64,000 nt of DNA from Flavobacteriaceae bacterium. GTDB lineage: Bacteria; Bacteroidota; Bacteroidia; Flavobacteriales; Flavobacteriaceae. The stretch is taken from NCBI GenBank assembly GCA_947379965.1, contig CANCPC010000002.1, positions 1 to 64,000 of the forward strand, in the 5' to 3' direction. The position numbers and the translations under genes were made by a program. The notes under the pieces were generated by a model. That model searched no databases, was not told the origin of the DNA, and worked only from the letters and a program-made list of their open reading frames with translations. Shown here piece by piece: positions 46,368 to 59,275 of this stretch; within the stretch, counting starts at the first letter, position 1; every line of letters begins with the position of its first letter.

Positions 46368-47723
46368 ATGGAAAAGCGTAAATTAAGTTTCTGGGAAATC
46401 TGGAATATGAGTTTTGGTTTCTTAGGAATACAAATGGGTTTTGCATTACAAAATGCTAATGCAAGTAGAATTCTTCAAATTTTTGGAGCGCACGTCGAAG
46501 AACTTTCATGGTTTTGGATTATAGCCCCTTTAATGGGTCTAATCGTTCAACCCATAATTGGTCATTATAGCGACAATACTTGGGGAAGATTCGGCAGAAG
46601 AAAACCATTTTTTCTAACCGGTGCTATACTTGCATCAATTGGGCTGGTTTTAATGCCTCAAGCCAACATATTTACTGCAATTTTGCCTTCTTTATGGGTT
46701 GGTGCAGGAATGCTGATGATTATGGATGCTTCCTTCAATATTGCCATGGAACCTTTTAGAGCACTAGTTGGTGATAATTTAAGAAATGATCAGCGCACTG
46801 CAGGATTTAGTATCCAAACCGCATTAATCGGTTTTGGAGCGGTAATCGGATCTGCAATGCCATATATCCTTACAAAATATTTAGGCATTACAAACCAAGC
46901 AGCCATTGGCCAAGTACCGCTAAACCTTACCTTGTCATTTATTATTGGAGCAGTAATATTAATTGCTTCTATAATGGTTACATTATTTTCTACTAAAGAA
47001 TATTCTCCAAACGAAATGAAACAATTTGATGAGGAAAAAAATAATCCAATACCTTTAGATACGGAACAATCTAAATTATCTGACATTTTCTCTGATTTCA
47101 AAAAAATGCCAACAACAATGCGACAACTAAGTTGGGTGCAATTTTTTTCCTGGTTCGGACTTTTCGGAATGTGGGTTTTTACTACACCAGCAATTGCTCA
47201 CCACATTTATCATCTTCCACTAACGGATTCTTCAAGTTTAGAATATCAAAATGCTGGAGATTGGGTTGGAATTTTATTTGGTGTCTATAACTTAGTTTCT
47301 GCTCTCGTAGCTTTATTTATTTTACCAAGAATAGCCCAACAAATAGGTCGAAAAAAAACACACTCCTTAATGTTAATAATTGGAGGTATCGGATTGATCT
47401 CTATTTATTTTATGCCTAACGAAAATTGGATTGTTTTATCCATGATTTGTATTGGTTTCGCATGGGCAAGTATACTTGCAATGCCGTATGCAATTCTTGC
47501 TGGAGCAATTGCGCCAAAGAAAATGGGTGTTTATATGGGAATATTTAATTTTTTCATTGTAATCCCTCAAATTATAAATGCAATTATTGGTGGTCCAATT
47601 GTAAAATATATTTACCATGGCAATGCAATTTACGCCTTACTAATTAGCGGGTTTAGTTTTATAATTGCTGCACTTTTGGTTTACAAAGTAAGTGATAATG
47701 ACGAAGAAAAAATCAGAAAATAA
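46368..47723 (+). CDS. MFS sugar (probable maltose/maltodextrin) transporter
   Basis: LSFWEIWNMSFGFLGIQMGFALQNANASRILQIFGA, GHYSDNTWGRFGRRKPFFL; genomic context in the maltose locus. Confidence 0.88.
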   Translation: MEKRKLSFWEIWNMSFGFLGIQMGFALQNANASRILQIFGAHVEELSWFWIIAPLMGLIVQPIIGHYSDNTWGRFGRRKPFFLTGAILASIGLVLMPQANIFTAILPSLWVGAGMLMIMDASFNIAMEPFRALVGDNLRNDQRTAGFSIQTALIGFGAVIGSAMPYILTKYLGITNQAAIGQVPLNLTLSFIIGAVILIASIMVTLFSTKEYSPNEMKQFDEEKNNPIPLDTEQSKLSDIFSDFKKMPTTMRQLSWVQFFSWFGLFGMWVFTTPAIAHHIYHLPLTDSSSLEYQNAGDWVGILFGVYNLVSALVALFILPRIAQQIGRKKTHSLMLIIGGIGLISIYFMPNENWIVLSMICIGFAWASILAMPYAILAGAIAPKKMGVYMGIFNFFIVIPQIINAIIGGPIVKYIYHGNAIYALLISGFSFIIAALLVYKVSDNDEEKIRK

Positions 47724-47736
47724 TTTATAAAATTTA

Positions 47737-48393
47737 ATGAATACAAAAGCATTTATATTCGACCTAGACGGCGTAATTGTTGACACAGCCAAATACCATT
47801 ATTTAGCTTGGAAAAAAATAGCCGATAAATTAGCAATCGAATTTACACTCGAACATAACGAACTTCTAAAAGGAGTTAGTCGCGTTCGTTCTCTAGATAT
47901 TATTCTAGATTTAGGCAAAATCGAAGCTTCTCAAGAAGACAAAGACAAATGGCTTTTAGAGAAAAACGAGAATTACTTGTCTTATTTAGTAGATATGGAT
48001 GATAGCGAAATACTGCCAGGAGTTCTTCCAATTTTGAAATATTTGAAAGAGAAAAAGCAATTAATTGCATTAGGTTCAGCAAGTAAAAACGCCAGACCTA
48101 TTCTCGAAAAAACGGGAACTTTAGACTATTTTGACGCTATTGTCGACGGTAACGATGTTTCGAATGCAAAACCAGATCCCGAAGTTTTCCTGCTTGCAGC
48201 AAAATTATTAGGCATAAAACCAGAAGATTCTGTTGTTTTTGAAGATTCTGTTGCAGGAATTCAAGCTGCAAATATTGGGGGAATGCTAAGTGTAGGAATT
48301 GGCGAAGCATCCACTTTGCATGAAGCAAAACACATCTTTAAAGATTTTACTGAAATAGACAAAACCTTTATAGATAATTTATTGAAAGATTAA
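47737..48393 (+). CDS. pgmB: Beta-phosphoglucomutase
   Basis: FIFDLDGVIVDTAKYHYLAWKKIA, LKGVSRVRSLDIIL, FEDSVAGIQAANIGGM; next to GH65. Confidence 0.93.
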   Translation: MNTKAFIFDLDGVIVDTAKYHYLAWKKIADKLAIEFTLEHNELLKGVSRVRSLDIILDLGKIEASQEDKDKWLLEKNENYLSYLVDMDDSEILPGVLPILKYLKEKKQLIALGSASKNARPILEKTGTLDYFDAIVDGNDVSNAKPDPEVFLLAAKLLGIKPEDSVVFEDSVAGIQAANIGGMLSVGIGEASTLHEAKHIFKDFTEIDKTFIDNLLKD

Positions 48394-48482
48394 ATAATTG
48401 AAAGATTAAATATTTGAAAAAAGGAGATTATGAAAACAATCTTTGAATTTTTAAATCTTTAAATTTTTAAATAAAAAAAGAA

Positions 48483-50777
48483 ATGAACCAAGATTACATA
48501 AGACCAGATAATTGGTCTATCATTGAAGAAGGATTTGATGTTGAAAGCGTAAAATCCTCCGAAAGCCTTTTTAGCATTGGGAACGGCGCCATGGGACAAC
48601 GCGCGAATTTTGAAGAAAATTACACAGGAGAAACTTTTCAAGGAAGTTATATTGCAGGTATTTATTATCCTGATAAAACAAAAGTGGGCTGGTGGAAAAA
48701 TGGTTATCCAAAATATTTTGCAAAAGTCTTAAACGCTCCAAACTGGATCGGAATTGATATTGAAATCAACGGTGAAAACCTAGATTTGAATGCTTGCGCC
48801 AAAGTAAATAACTTCCGTCGCGAGTTGAATATGAAAGAAGGTTGGTACAATCGTTCTTTCGAAGCGACTTTGCAAAACGGCACCGAAGTTTCAGTAAATA
48901 TTCGTCGTTTTCTTTCTTTGAATTTAGACGAAGTGGGTGTTATTAATTATGAAATCACTCCTTTAAACAAGGAAGCACAAATCGTTTACAAACCATATAT
49001 CGATGCGGGTGTAACCAATGAAGATGCCAACTGGGACGAAACTTTCTGGGAACCATTAGCGACAAAAGACCACGGAAATGAAGCTTTTGTAACGGCTCAA
49101 ACTTTCAAAACGCATTTTAAAGTGACAACATTTATGCAAAACAGCATTTTGTCGAATGGCAAAAACCTAAATCTTTCTCCTGAAATTGTTTCGGCAACCA
49201 AAGAAAAAATCCAATTTAGTTATGCTGTTTCAGTTGCTCAAAACATAACCTCTTCTATTCAGAAAATAGGTGGTTATACCGTTTCTTTAAACCATGAAGA
49301 CACACTTTCTGGAGCTGAAAACGCAATAAAAGAAGCTTTGGCAAAAGGATATAGCCAATTATTAGCCGAACAAATTGATGCTTGGGCTAAAATCTGGGAA
49401 ATGTCAGACATCACCATCGATGGCGATGTGAAAGCACAACAAGGAATTCGTTTTAATATTTTTCAATTGAACCAAACCTATTTAGGAAAAGATTCTCGTT
49501 TGAATATTGGTCCAAAAGGTTTCACTGGCGAAAAATATGGCGGATCTACTTATTGGGATACCGAAGCCTATTGCATTCCGTTTTACATGGCAACCAAAGA
49601 TCAGCAAGTGGCTCGAAATTTATTGACCTATCGCTACAACCAATTGGATAAAGCGATTGAAAATGCCGAGAAAAATCTAGGTTTCAAAAATGGCGCTGCT
49701 TTGTACCCGATGGTAACAATGAATGGTGAAGAATGTCACAACGAATGGGAAATCACTCACGAGGAAATTCATAGAAATGGCGCAATTGCTTTTGCCATTT
49801 TCAACTATTACCGTTTTACTGGCGATTATAGTTATATTCCAGAAAAAGGATTGGAAGTTCTGATAGGAATTGCTCGTTTTTGGCATCAAAGAGCCAACTT
49901 TTCGAATGACAAAAATCAATATGTTATTCTAGGAGTTACCGGACCAAACGAATATGAAAACAACGTAAATAATAATTTCTATACGAATTTCATTGCAAAA
50001 TGGTGTATTGATTATGCATATGAGCAAATTCAAAAAGTGTCATTAGAATATCCATCGGATCATAAAAGAATCATCGAAAAAGTAAAATTATCGGATATTG
50101 AACTTCAAGAATGGAAAAAAGTTTCGAGTAATATCTACTTTCCAAAATCGGAAGAATTAGGAGTTTATCTACAACAAGACGGATTCTTAGACAAGGATTT
50201 AGTTTTGGTAAAAGATTTGGATAAAAGCCAAAGACCAATTAATCAAAAATGGTCTTGGGATAGAATCTTACGTTCTCCTTATATCAAACAAGCCGATGTT
50301 TTGCAGTGTTTCTATTTCTTTGAGGAGCATTTTTCTCAAGAAGAATTACAACGCAATTTCGAATTCTACGAGGCGTTTACAGTTCATGAAAGCTCCCTTT
50401 CTCCTTGCGTCCATTCGATTCAAGCAGCAAAATTAGACAAAATGGATATGGCCTATACTTTTTATTTAAGAACGTCACGTTTAGATCTTGATGATTATAA
50501 TAAAGAAGTGGAAGAAGGCTGTCACATTACGTCAATGGCGGGAACTTGGATGAGTATAGTAGAAGGTTTTGGTGGAATGCGAGTGAAAAATGACACGCTT
50601 CATTTTTCTCCAAAAATTCCAAAAGAATGGACTGGTTATTCGTTTAAAATTAACTTTAGAAACCAAATATTGAAAGTTTCAGTAGGTCAAAAGGAAACGA
50701 CATTTACAATAGATGGAACCCAAGATTTACAAATTATAGTAAATGGAGAAAAAGTTATGGCTTTAAAATCAGTTTAG
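48483..50777 (+). CDS. GH65 family glycoside phosphorylase/hydrolase (maltose phosphorylase-like)
   Basis: SLFSIGNGAMGQRANFEE, GGSTYWDTEAYCIPFY, NGEECHNEWEITHEEIHRNGAIAFA. Confidence 0.92.
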   Translation: MNQDYIRPDNWSIIEEGFDVESVKSSESLFSIGNGAMGQRANFEENYTGETFQGSYIAGIYYPDKTKVGWWKNGYPKYFAKVLNAPNWIGIDIEINGENLDLNACAKVNNFRRELNMKEGWYNRSFEATLQNGTEVSVNIRRFLSLNLDEVGVINYEITPLNKEAQIVYKPYIDAGVTNEDANWDETFWEPLATKDHGNEAFVTAQTFKTHFKVTTFMQNSILSNGKNLNLSPEIVSATKEKIQFSYAVSVAQNITSSIQKIGGYTVSLNHEDTLSGAENAIKEALAKGYSQLLAEQIDAWAKIWEMSDITIDGDVKAQQGIRFNIFQLNQTYLGKDSRLNIGPKGFTGEKYGGSTYWDTEAYCIPFYMATKDQQVARNLLTYRYNQLDKAIENAEKNLGFKNGAALYPMVTMNGEECHNEWEITHEEIHRNGAIAFAIFNYYRFTGDYSYIPEKGLEVLIGIARFWHQRANFSNDKNQYVILGVTGPNEYENNVNNNFYTNFIAKWCIDYAYEQIQKVSLEYPSDHKRIIEKVKLSDIELQEWKKVSSNIYFPKSEELGVYLQQDGFLDKDLVLVKDLDKSQRPINQKWSWDRILRSPYIKQADVLQCFYFFEEHFSQEELQRNFEFYEAFTVHESSLSPCVHSIQAAKLDKMDMAYTFYLRTSRLDLDDYNKEVEEGCHITSMAGTWMSIVEGFGGMRVKNDTLHFSPKIPKEWTGYSFKINFRNQILKVSVGQKETTFTIDGTQDLQIIVNGEKVMALKSV

Positions 50778-52928
<2,151 letters not shown>

Positions 52929-52938
52929 GAATCATAAG

Positions 52939-52972
52939 ACAGGTGACTACTAAAAAGTGCCTGTTTTTTTTT
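52939..52972 (+). terminator. Terminator after the GH97 gene
   Basis: ACAGGTGACT...AGTGCCTGT followed by T(8). Confidence 0.75.
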
Positions 52973-52983
52973 AATTAAAAAAT

Positions 52984-54849
52984 ATGGTACAATATCAACA
53001 AAAAAACAATTTCAATTTAATAACCTTTCTATTTATTATAATGTTAAGCACTTTAGGACATACCCAAATCAAAAGAATGGAACCCCCATTTTGGTGGAGT
53101 AACATGAAGTTATCGAGTGTCCAAATTATGTTTTATGGAGAAAATATTGCGCAATATGATATGCTTGTATCCAATTCCATTCGAATTGAAAATATCAAAA
53201 AGACAGAAAATCCGAATTATATTTTCGTAACTATCAGTACAAAAAATACCTCTGCACAAGATTTTATTTTCTCTTTTATAAAAAATAACAAGGTCGCTTT
53301 TACACAAAAATATTCTTTAAAAGCAAGGCGAGAAGATTCAGCCATGCGCAAAAGTTATAACTCCTCAGATCTTATTTATCTAATAATGCCCGACCGATTT
53401 GCAAATGGAAATAATAAAAACAATAATGAAATATCGGTTACTGAAAAAGACCACCGTGAAATTCCGGGCGGTAGACATGGTGGCGATATTCAAGGAATAA
53501 TAAAAAATCTAGATTATTTAACATCATTAGGAGTTACGGCTCTTTGGTCAACTCCATTAAATGAAGATAATGACGAAAGTTATTCCTATCATGGTTACGC
53601 ACAATCAGATGTTTATAAAATTGATCCTCGTTATGGAACAAACGAAGATTATTTGCGGTTAAGTGCTGAATTGCACAAACGAAAGATAAAAAATGTGATG
53701 GATTATGTAACCAATCATTGGGGATTAAAACATTGGATGATTAAAGATTTACCAACAAAGGATTGGATTAACCAATTTGATAATTATACCCAAACCAATC
53801 ATAGAAGAACGCTTGTACATGATATAAACGCCTCTAAAATAGACACAAAAATTTGTTTTGACGGTTGGTTTGTTCCTTCAATGCCTGATTTGAATCAAAG
53901 AAATCCTTTGGTTTTAAATTATCTTACCCAAAACGCAATTTGGTGGATTGAATATGCCAATTTAGACGGATTTAGAGTAGATACTTATAATTATGCCGAA
54001 CCAAGTGAAATTGCAAAATGGACAAAATCAATTACCGATGAATATCCCAATTTTAATATTGTTGGAGAAATTTCGATGCGAGATCAAGCACAACTTTCTT
54101 ATTGGCAAAAAGACAGTCCGATAGGTAAAATTCAAAATTTTAATTCTAATTTACCTTCAGTAATGGACTTCATTTTGTCTGATGATTTGCTATCGGTTTT
54201 TAACGAAGATGATGGAAGTTGGGATAAAGGAATGACAAAATTTTATGATAATTTTGCCAATGATTTTCTATATCCAAACCCAAATAACCTATTAATTTTT
54301 GCTGAAAATCATGATACGCACAGGCTAAATCATGTGTATAATAATGATATTAGGAAATACAAAATGGCCATGGCTGTATTAGCTACCGTTCGAGGAATTC
54401 CACAAATATATTATGGTTCAGAAATAGGAATGGCAGGAAATAAAGACAAAGGAGATGCAGACATTCGTCAAGATTTTCCCGGAGGATGGGAAGGTGATGC
54501 TAATAATGCGTTTACCAAAGAAGGAAGAACACAGATCCAAAATGACTATTTTGATTACACTTCCAAATTGTTTAATTGGAGAAAAAATAAATCATTGATT
54601 CATTCTGGAAAAATGACGCATTACATTCCTGAAAACAATGTGTATGTATATTTTCGATATAATGATTCCGAAAGCGTAATGGTAGTAATCAATAATAATA
54701 CTGAAAAACAAATTTTGAAAACAAATAGATTTCAAGAAAACATCCAAAACTTTACTTCAGGAAAAGATATCATCTCAGAAAAATCATTTGATCTAAAAAA
54801 AGAAATTGAAATTGAAGGAAAATCTGTTTTAATAATAGAATTGAAATAA
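52984..54849 (+). CDS. GH13 alpha-amylase/neopullulanase-like (SusA-like) with cyclomaltodextrinase-type N-domain
   Basis: MEPPFWWSNMKLSSVQIMFYG N-domain; DLIYLIMPDRFANG, DGFRVDTYNYAEP, FAENHDTHRL. Confidence 0.92.
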   Translation: MVQYQQKNNFNLITFLFIIMLSTLGHTQIKRMEPPFWWSNMKLSSVQIMFYGENIAQYDMLVSNSIRIENIKKTENPNYIFVTISTKNTSAQDFIFSFIKNNKVAFTQKYSLKARREDSAMRKSYNSSDLIYLIMPDRFANGNNKNNNEISVTEKDHREIPGGRHGGDIQGIIKNLDYLTSLGVTALWSTPLNEDNDESYSYHGYAQSDVYKIDPRYGTNEDYLRLSAELHKRKIKNVMDYVTNHWGLKHWMIKDLPTKDWINQFDNYTQTNHRRTLVHDINASKIDTKICFDGWFVPSMPDLNQRNPLVLNYLTQNAIWWIEYANLDGFRVDTYNYAEPSEIAKWTKSITDEYPNFNIVGEISMRDQAQLSYWQKDSPIGKIQNFNSNLPSVMDFILSDDLLSVFNEDDGSWDKGMTKFYDNFANDFLYPNPNNLLIFAENHDTHRLNHVYNNDIRKYKMAMAVLATVRGIPQIYYGSEIGMAGNKDKGDADIRQDFPGGWEGDANNAFTKEGRTQIQNDYFDYTSKLFNWRKNKSLIHSGKMTHYIPENNVYVYFRYNDSESVMVVINNNTEKQILKTNRFQENIQNFTSGKDIISEKSFDLKKEIEIEGKSVLIIELK

Positions 54850-54854
54850 AAATT

Positions 54855-56507
54855 ATGAAAAAGATAGTATGCATTCTAATGATTACTTTGTTGTTTACAA
54901 GTTGTATAACAGCACAAAAAACAACATCAAAAGAAACTAAAATACCTTTTGTATGGGAAGCAGCCAATGTGTATTTCCTTTTAACCGACCGATTTAATGA
55001 CGGGGACAAAACGAACGATAACAACTACAACCGAAATAAACCAGCCGGAAAATTACGCGGTTTTGAGGGTGGCGATATTCGTGGTGTGATATTAAAAATT
55101 GACGAAGGCTATTTTAACAAACTCGGAATAAATGTAATTTGGCTTTCACCAATTGTAGAACAAATTCATGATGCAGTTGACGAAGGAACCGGCTTGAGTT
55201 ATGGTTTTCATGGTTATTGGGCAAGAGATTGGAGCGCCATTGATGCAAATTTTGGAACTAAAAAAGACTTAGCGGAATTAGTTGAAAAAGCACATAAACA
55301 TGGAATCCGAATCATGTTAGACGCAGTGGTCAATCATACCGGGCCAGTTACTTCGGAAGATTCTGCCTATCCGAATGAATGGGTTCGAAATGCCCCAAAA
55401 TGCACCTACAAATCCTATGATACTTATATCAATTGCACCTTGGTAGATAATCTTCCTGATGTTAAAACAGAAAGTAATGAAAATGTTGAACTTCCTCCTT
55501 TTCTAATCGAAAAATGGCAAAATGAAGGCCGTTTCGAAACCGAAATAGCTAGTTTGAATTCTTTTTTTAAGAAAACAGGATTCCCAAAAGCTCCCCGATT
55601 TTATATCATGAAATGGCTTTCGGATTATATTCGGGAGTATGGAATAGATGGGTATCGAATAGATACAGCCAAACATACCTATGAAAATGTATGGTCCGAT
55701 TTTAGAAAAATATGCGATTTAGCCTTCGCCGAATACAAAAATAATAATCCAAAAAAAGTATTGGATAATAATCCATTTTTTATGGTTGGAGAAGTTTACG
55801 GTTATAATATTGGCGCAAGAAGATTATATGATTTTGGAGATAGAAAAGTAGATTATTTTGCTAATGGATTCACCGGTTTAATCAATTTTGATTTTAGAAA
55901 TGAGGCTAAAATGGATTATGAACCTCTATTTTCTAAATATTCTACTATTTTAAATACTGATTTAAAAGGGAAAACAGTGATGAATTATATTTCGTCTCAC
56001 GATGACAGTTCGCCTTATGATATCAATCGAACTAAAACTATAGAAAGCGGAACAAAATTGCTACTATCACCAGGAATTTCACAGGTTTATTATGGAGATG
56101 AAACAGCACGTTCGCTTGTTATAGAGGGTACAAAAGGGGATGCTACATTGCGATCTAAAATGAATTGGAACGAGATCAAAACCAATACAGAAACACAAAA
56201 AGTACTTTTGCATTGGCAAAAATTAGGCCAATTTAGAAGAAATCATCCAGCCATTGGAGCAGGAATACATAACCAAATTTCATCAAGTCCTTATGTGTTT
56301 AGCAGAACTTTTACACAAAAAAATTATATAGATAAAGTTATAATTGGATTGGATTTACCCATTGGGCAAAAGGAAATTTCAATTGGAAATGTTTTTAAAA
56401 ATGGTACAAAAGTACGTGATGCGTATTCAGGACAGAAATCGGTGGTTTTTAATAATAAAATTCGTATATTTACTAGCGAACGTTTATTATTAATCGAAAA
56501 AAACTAA
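54855..56507 (+). CDS. GH13 alpha-amylase, predicted lipoprotein
   Basis: Lipobox ITLLFTSCITAQ; VYFLLTDRFNDGD, MLDAVVNHTGP, DGYRIDTAKHT, FMVGEVYG, YISSHDDSSP. Confidence 0.92.
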   Translation: MKKIVCILMITLLFTSCITAQKTTSKETKIPFVWEAANVYFLLTDRFNDGDKTNDNNYNRNKPAGKLRGFEGGDIRGVILKIDEGYFNKLGINVIWLSPIVEQIHDAVDEGTGLSYGFHGYWARDWSAIDANFGTKKDLAELVEKAHKHGIRIMLDAVVNHTGPVTSEDSAYPNEWVRNAPKCTYKSYDTYINCTLVDNLPDVKTESNENVELPPFLIEKWQNEGRFETEIASLNSFFKKTGFPKAPRFYIMKWLSDYIREYGIDGYRIDTAKHTYENVWSDFRKICDLAFAEYKNNNPKKVLDNNPFFMVGEVYGYNIGARRLYDFGDRKVDYFANGFTGLINFDFRNEAKMDYEPLFSKYSTILNTDLKGKTVMNYISSHDDSSPYDINRTKTIESGTKLLLSPGISQVYYGDETARSLVIEGTKGDATLRSKMNWNEIKTNTETQKVLLHWQKLGQFRRNHPAIGAGIHNQISSSPYVFSRTFTQKNYIDKVIIGLDLPIGQKEISIGNVFKNGTKVRDAYSGQKSVVFNNKIRIFTSERLLLIEKN

Positions 56508-56511
56508 CCCA

Positions 56512-57198
56512 ATGAAAACAAATTTACCATTCTTGGCTTTATTAGCATTTACTACGGCCAATGCTCAACTTACAATTAGTCCAAATCCGACAAATATTAA
56601 TTCCGGATTAGTGACAATAACTTATGGAGCCAATGCAGATTGGTCAATATTCAATGCCAATTCAGATCCAAACCTTTACCTATACACGGGTTTAGATACA
56701 GATGGAGTAGCAAGCACATGGGAATATAGTGATACCTGGAATAATTTAGCAACTTTAGTCCCTTTAACTTGGAATACTGTAGCAAATGCATATGTTGCCA
56801 ATGTAAACATTGGTACTAAAAATTATTCTTCTTTGACTTTACCAAATGGAACCCAAGTCTATGATTGGTTTTTTATTATACGAAACGCTGCAGGAAATTC
56901 TCAATCAGCAACTTTAAAAGCTACTAATTATGGATTTACGGCAGGGCCAACATTATCCAAAAATCAATTTTATACTTCAAATATTGATTTTTCTATAACA
57001 AACGGAAAAATGAATACTAGCGTTCAAGGAAAAAGTCAACTTGAAATTTATGCTTTAGATGGAAAAAAAATAAGTGAAACCGATTTTGAAAACAACTCCA
57101 ATTCTTTTGAAATTCCAGTAAATTTAAATCAAAAGGGAGTGTTTCTAGCAAAATTAAAATCAGCAGGAACAAGTAAAACGATCAAGTTTATTAATTAG
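56512..57198 (+). CDS. Secreted starch-binding-like protein with T9SS-type C-terminus
   Basis: Signal peptide; Trp-rich beta domain (YTGLDTDGVASTWEYSDTWNN); C-terminal LEIYALDGKKISETDFENN...NLNQKGVFLAKLKSAGTSKTIKFIN. Confidence 0.75.
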   Translation: MKTNLPFLALLAFTTANAQLTISPNPTNINSGLVTITYGANADWSIFNANSDPNLYLYTGLDTDGVASTWEYSDTWNNLATLVPLTWNTVANAYVANVNIGTKNYSSLTLPNGTQVYDWFFIIRNAAGNSQSATLKATNYGFTAGPTLSKNQFYTSNIDFSITNGKMNTSVQGKSQLEIYALDGKKISETDFENNSNSFEIPVNLNQKGVFLAKLKSAGTSKTIKFIN

Positions 57199-57218
57199 TA
57201 AAATTATGAATCTTTATT

Positions 57219-57254
57219 AAGGCACAAATCCAATAGGACTTGTGCCTTTTTTTA
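57219..57254 (+). terminator. Terminator at the end of the starch/maltose locus
   Basis: AAGGCACAAATCC-aata-GGACTTGTGCCTT + TTTTT. Confidence 0.88.
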
Positions 57255-57270
57255 TTGTTAATTTGCAAGT

Positions 57271-57957
57271 ATGGAGCAAATTCTAAAAATAGCACATCGG
57301 GGAGCATCGGGTTATGAACCCGAAAACACCTTGATTGCATTCGAAAAAGCGATTGAAATGAAAGTTAACGGTATCGAATTAGACGTTCATTTAAGTTCGG
57401 ATAAACATTTAGTCGTAATTCATGATGAGACAATTGATAGAACTACAAACGGAAAAGGAGAAGTTTGTAAGATGTCGTTGAAAGAATTAAAGGAATATAA
57501 AATAAATAACAAAGAAAAAATTCCAAAATTAATTGAGGTATTAGATCTTGTAACTCAACGTTGCTTTATCAATATTGAACTCAAAGGAAATGGAACAGCT
57601 AAACCAGTAACTGACTTAATAATTCATTACACGTCAGTTAAAAAATGGGAGAATCACAATTTTATAGTATCAAGTTTCAACTGGAAAATGTTAAAAGAAA
57701 CTAGTTCATTAAATCCAAAAATTAGACTTGGTATTTTAACAGAAGAATCTATAGAAAAAGCTTTGGTCTTTGCTAAAAAAATAAAAGCATTCTCAATTCA
57801 TCCCAATTATAAATTACTTTCAAAAGAAAATGTAGCTTTGATGCATGAAAACGGTTTTGAAGTTTTCCCTTGGACAGTAAATTCAAAAGAAAAGATTGAG
57901 AAAATGAAATCATTCAATGTAAACGGAATAATTTCAAATTTTCCTGATAAAATATGA
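57271..57957 (+). CDS. Glycerophosphodiester phosphodiesterase family protein
   Basis: IAHRGASGYEPENTLIAFEKAIEMKVNGIELDVHLSSDKHLVVIHDETIDRTTNGKG. Confidence 0.94.
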   Translation: MEQILKIAHRGASGYEPENTLIAFEKAIEMKVNGIELDVHLSSDKHLVVIHDETIDRTTNGKGEVCKMSLKELKEYKINNKEKIPKLIEVLDLVTQRCFINIELKGNGTAKPVTDLIIHYTSVKKWENHNFIVSSFNWKMLKETSSLNPKIRLGILTEESIEKALVFAKKIKAFSIHPNYKLLSKENVALMHENGFEVFPWTVNSKEKIEKMKSFNVNGIISNFPDKI

Positions 57958-58016
57958 ACCAATAATTAGAGCTTTGCTAAAGTTTTAAACTTTGACAAAG
58001 ATTGTTAAAATAAAAT

Positions 58017-59225
58017 ATGAACCGAAATTTTGATATAATAATTGTAGGCGGTGGAGCTGCAGGATTTTTTACAGCAATAAATATTGTAGAGAAAAATCCA
58101 AAAACTAAATTGGCTGTTCTCGAGCGCGGAAACGAAGTATTGACTAAGGTTCGCATTTCTGGTGGAGGAAGATGCAATGTAACTCATGCCTGTTTTGAAC
58201 CCAACGAATTAGTAAAATTCTACCCACGTGGAGAGAAAGAATTGCTTGGTCCTTTTCATCAGTTTTGCTCTGGAGATACAGTAGAATGGTTTAGCAATCA
58301 TGGCGTAGAACTCAAAATTGAAGACGATGGACGTATGTTTCCGGTTTCGAATTCGTCGCAAACTATTATCGATTGTTTTCTTGAAAGTGCCAAAAAACTA
58401 GGAATTACAATCTTGACAGGTCAAAGCGTACAATCGATTTTCAAAAAAGAAAATCTTTGGAAAATTGAAACACCAACCGAAAATTATATCGCTGAAAAAT
58501 TGATTCTCGCTACAGGAAGCAATCCGAAAATTTGGGAAATGCTGCAAACTTTTGGCCACGCAATTGTAAATCCTGTCCCTTCCCTATTTACTTTCAACAT
58601 TAAAGATGCGAGAATAAAAGAATTACCCGGAGTTTCAGCAAACGTTTCTATAAAAGTAAAAGACACCAAACTGATCTCAACTGGGCCTTTATTGATAACG
58701 CATTGGGGAATGAGCGGTCCGGCAGTTTTAAAATTATCGGCTTGGGGAGCACGAATTTTATTCGATAAAAACTACCAATTTTCTATTTTTATTAATTGGT
58801 TGAATGACGTTGAAACCGAAGAATGCGAAAAAATATTAAAAGAATTAAAACAAGGAAATGCTAAAAAAACAGTTTCAAAAAAATCACCATTTGACTTCCC
58901 GAATCGACTATGGGAGAGTTTAATTCAAGCTTCAACAATTTCTGTAGAAACCAAGTGGGCAGATTTAACAAAGATCCAATTGCAAAATTTAGCTCAACAA
59001 TTGACTAATTCTTGCTTTCAAGTCAATGGCAAAAGCACCTTTAAAGAAGAATTTGTAACTGCTGGCGGAATTGATTTAAAGGAGATTAACTTCAAAACTA
59101 TGGAAAGCAAACTACATCAAAATCTTTATTTTGCTGGAGAAATAGTTAACATTGATGCCGTAACAGGCGGGTTTAATTTTCAAAATGCTTGGACAAGCGG
59201 ATTTATTGTGGCGAATAATTTTTAA
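58017..59225 (+). CDS. NAD(P)/FAD-dependent oxidoreductase (HI0933/BaiN-like)
   Basis: FDIIIVGGGAAGFFTAIN, KVRISGGGRCNVTHA, LATGSNPKIW, GEIVNIDAVTGGFNFQNAWTSGFIVA. Confidence 0.92.
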   Translation: MNRNFDIIIVGGGAAGFFTAINIVEKNPKTKLAVLERGNEVLTKVRISGGGRCNVTHACFEPNELVKFYPRGEKELLGPFHQFCSGDTVEWFSNHGVELKIEDDGRMFPVSNSSQTIIDCFLESAKKLGITILTGQSVQSIFKKENLWKIETPTENYIAEKLILATGSNPKIWEMLQTFGHAIVNPVPSLFTFNIKDARIKELPGVSANVSIKVKDTKLISTGPLLITHWGMSGPAVLKLSAWGARILFDKNYQFSIFINWLNDVETEECEKILKELKQGNAKKTVSKKSPFDFPNRLWESLIQASTISVETKWADLTKIQLQNLAQQLTNSCFQVNGKSTFKEEFVTAGGIDLKEINFKTMESKLHQNLYFAGEIVNIDAVTGGFNFQNAWTSGFIVANNF

Positions 59226-59275
59226 TAACTCATTTATTACAATAAAACTAACACAAAATCCGCGACCACTGAACT

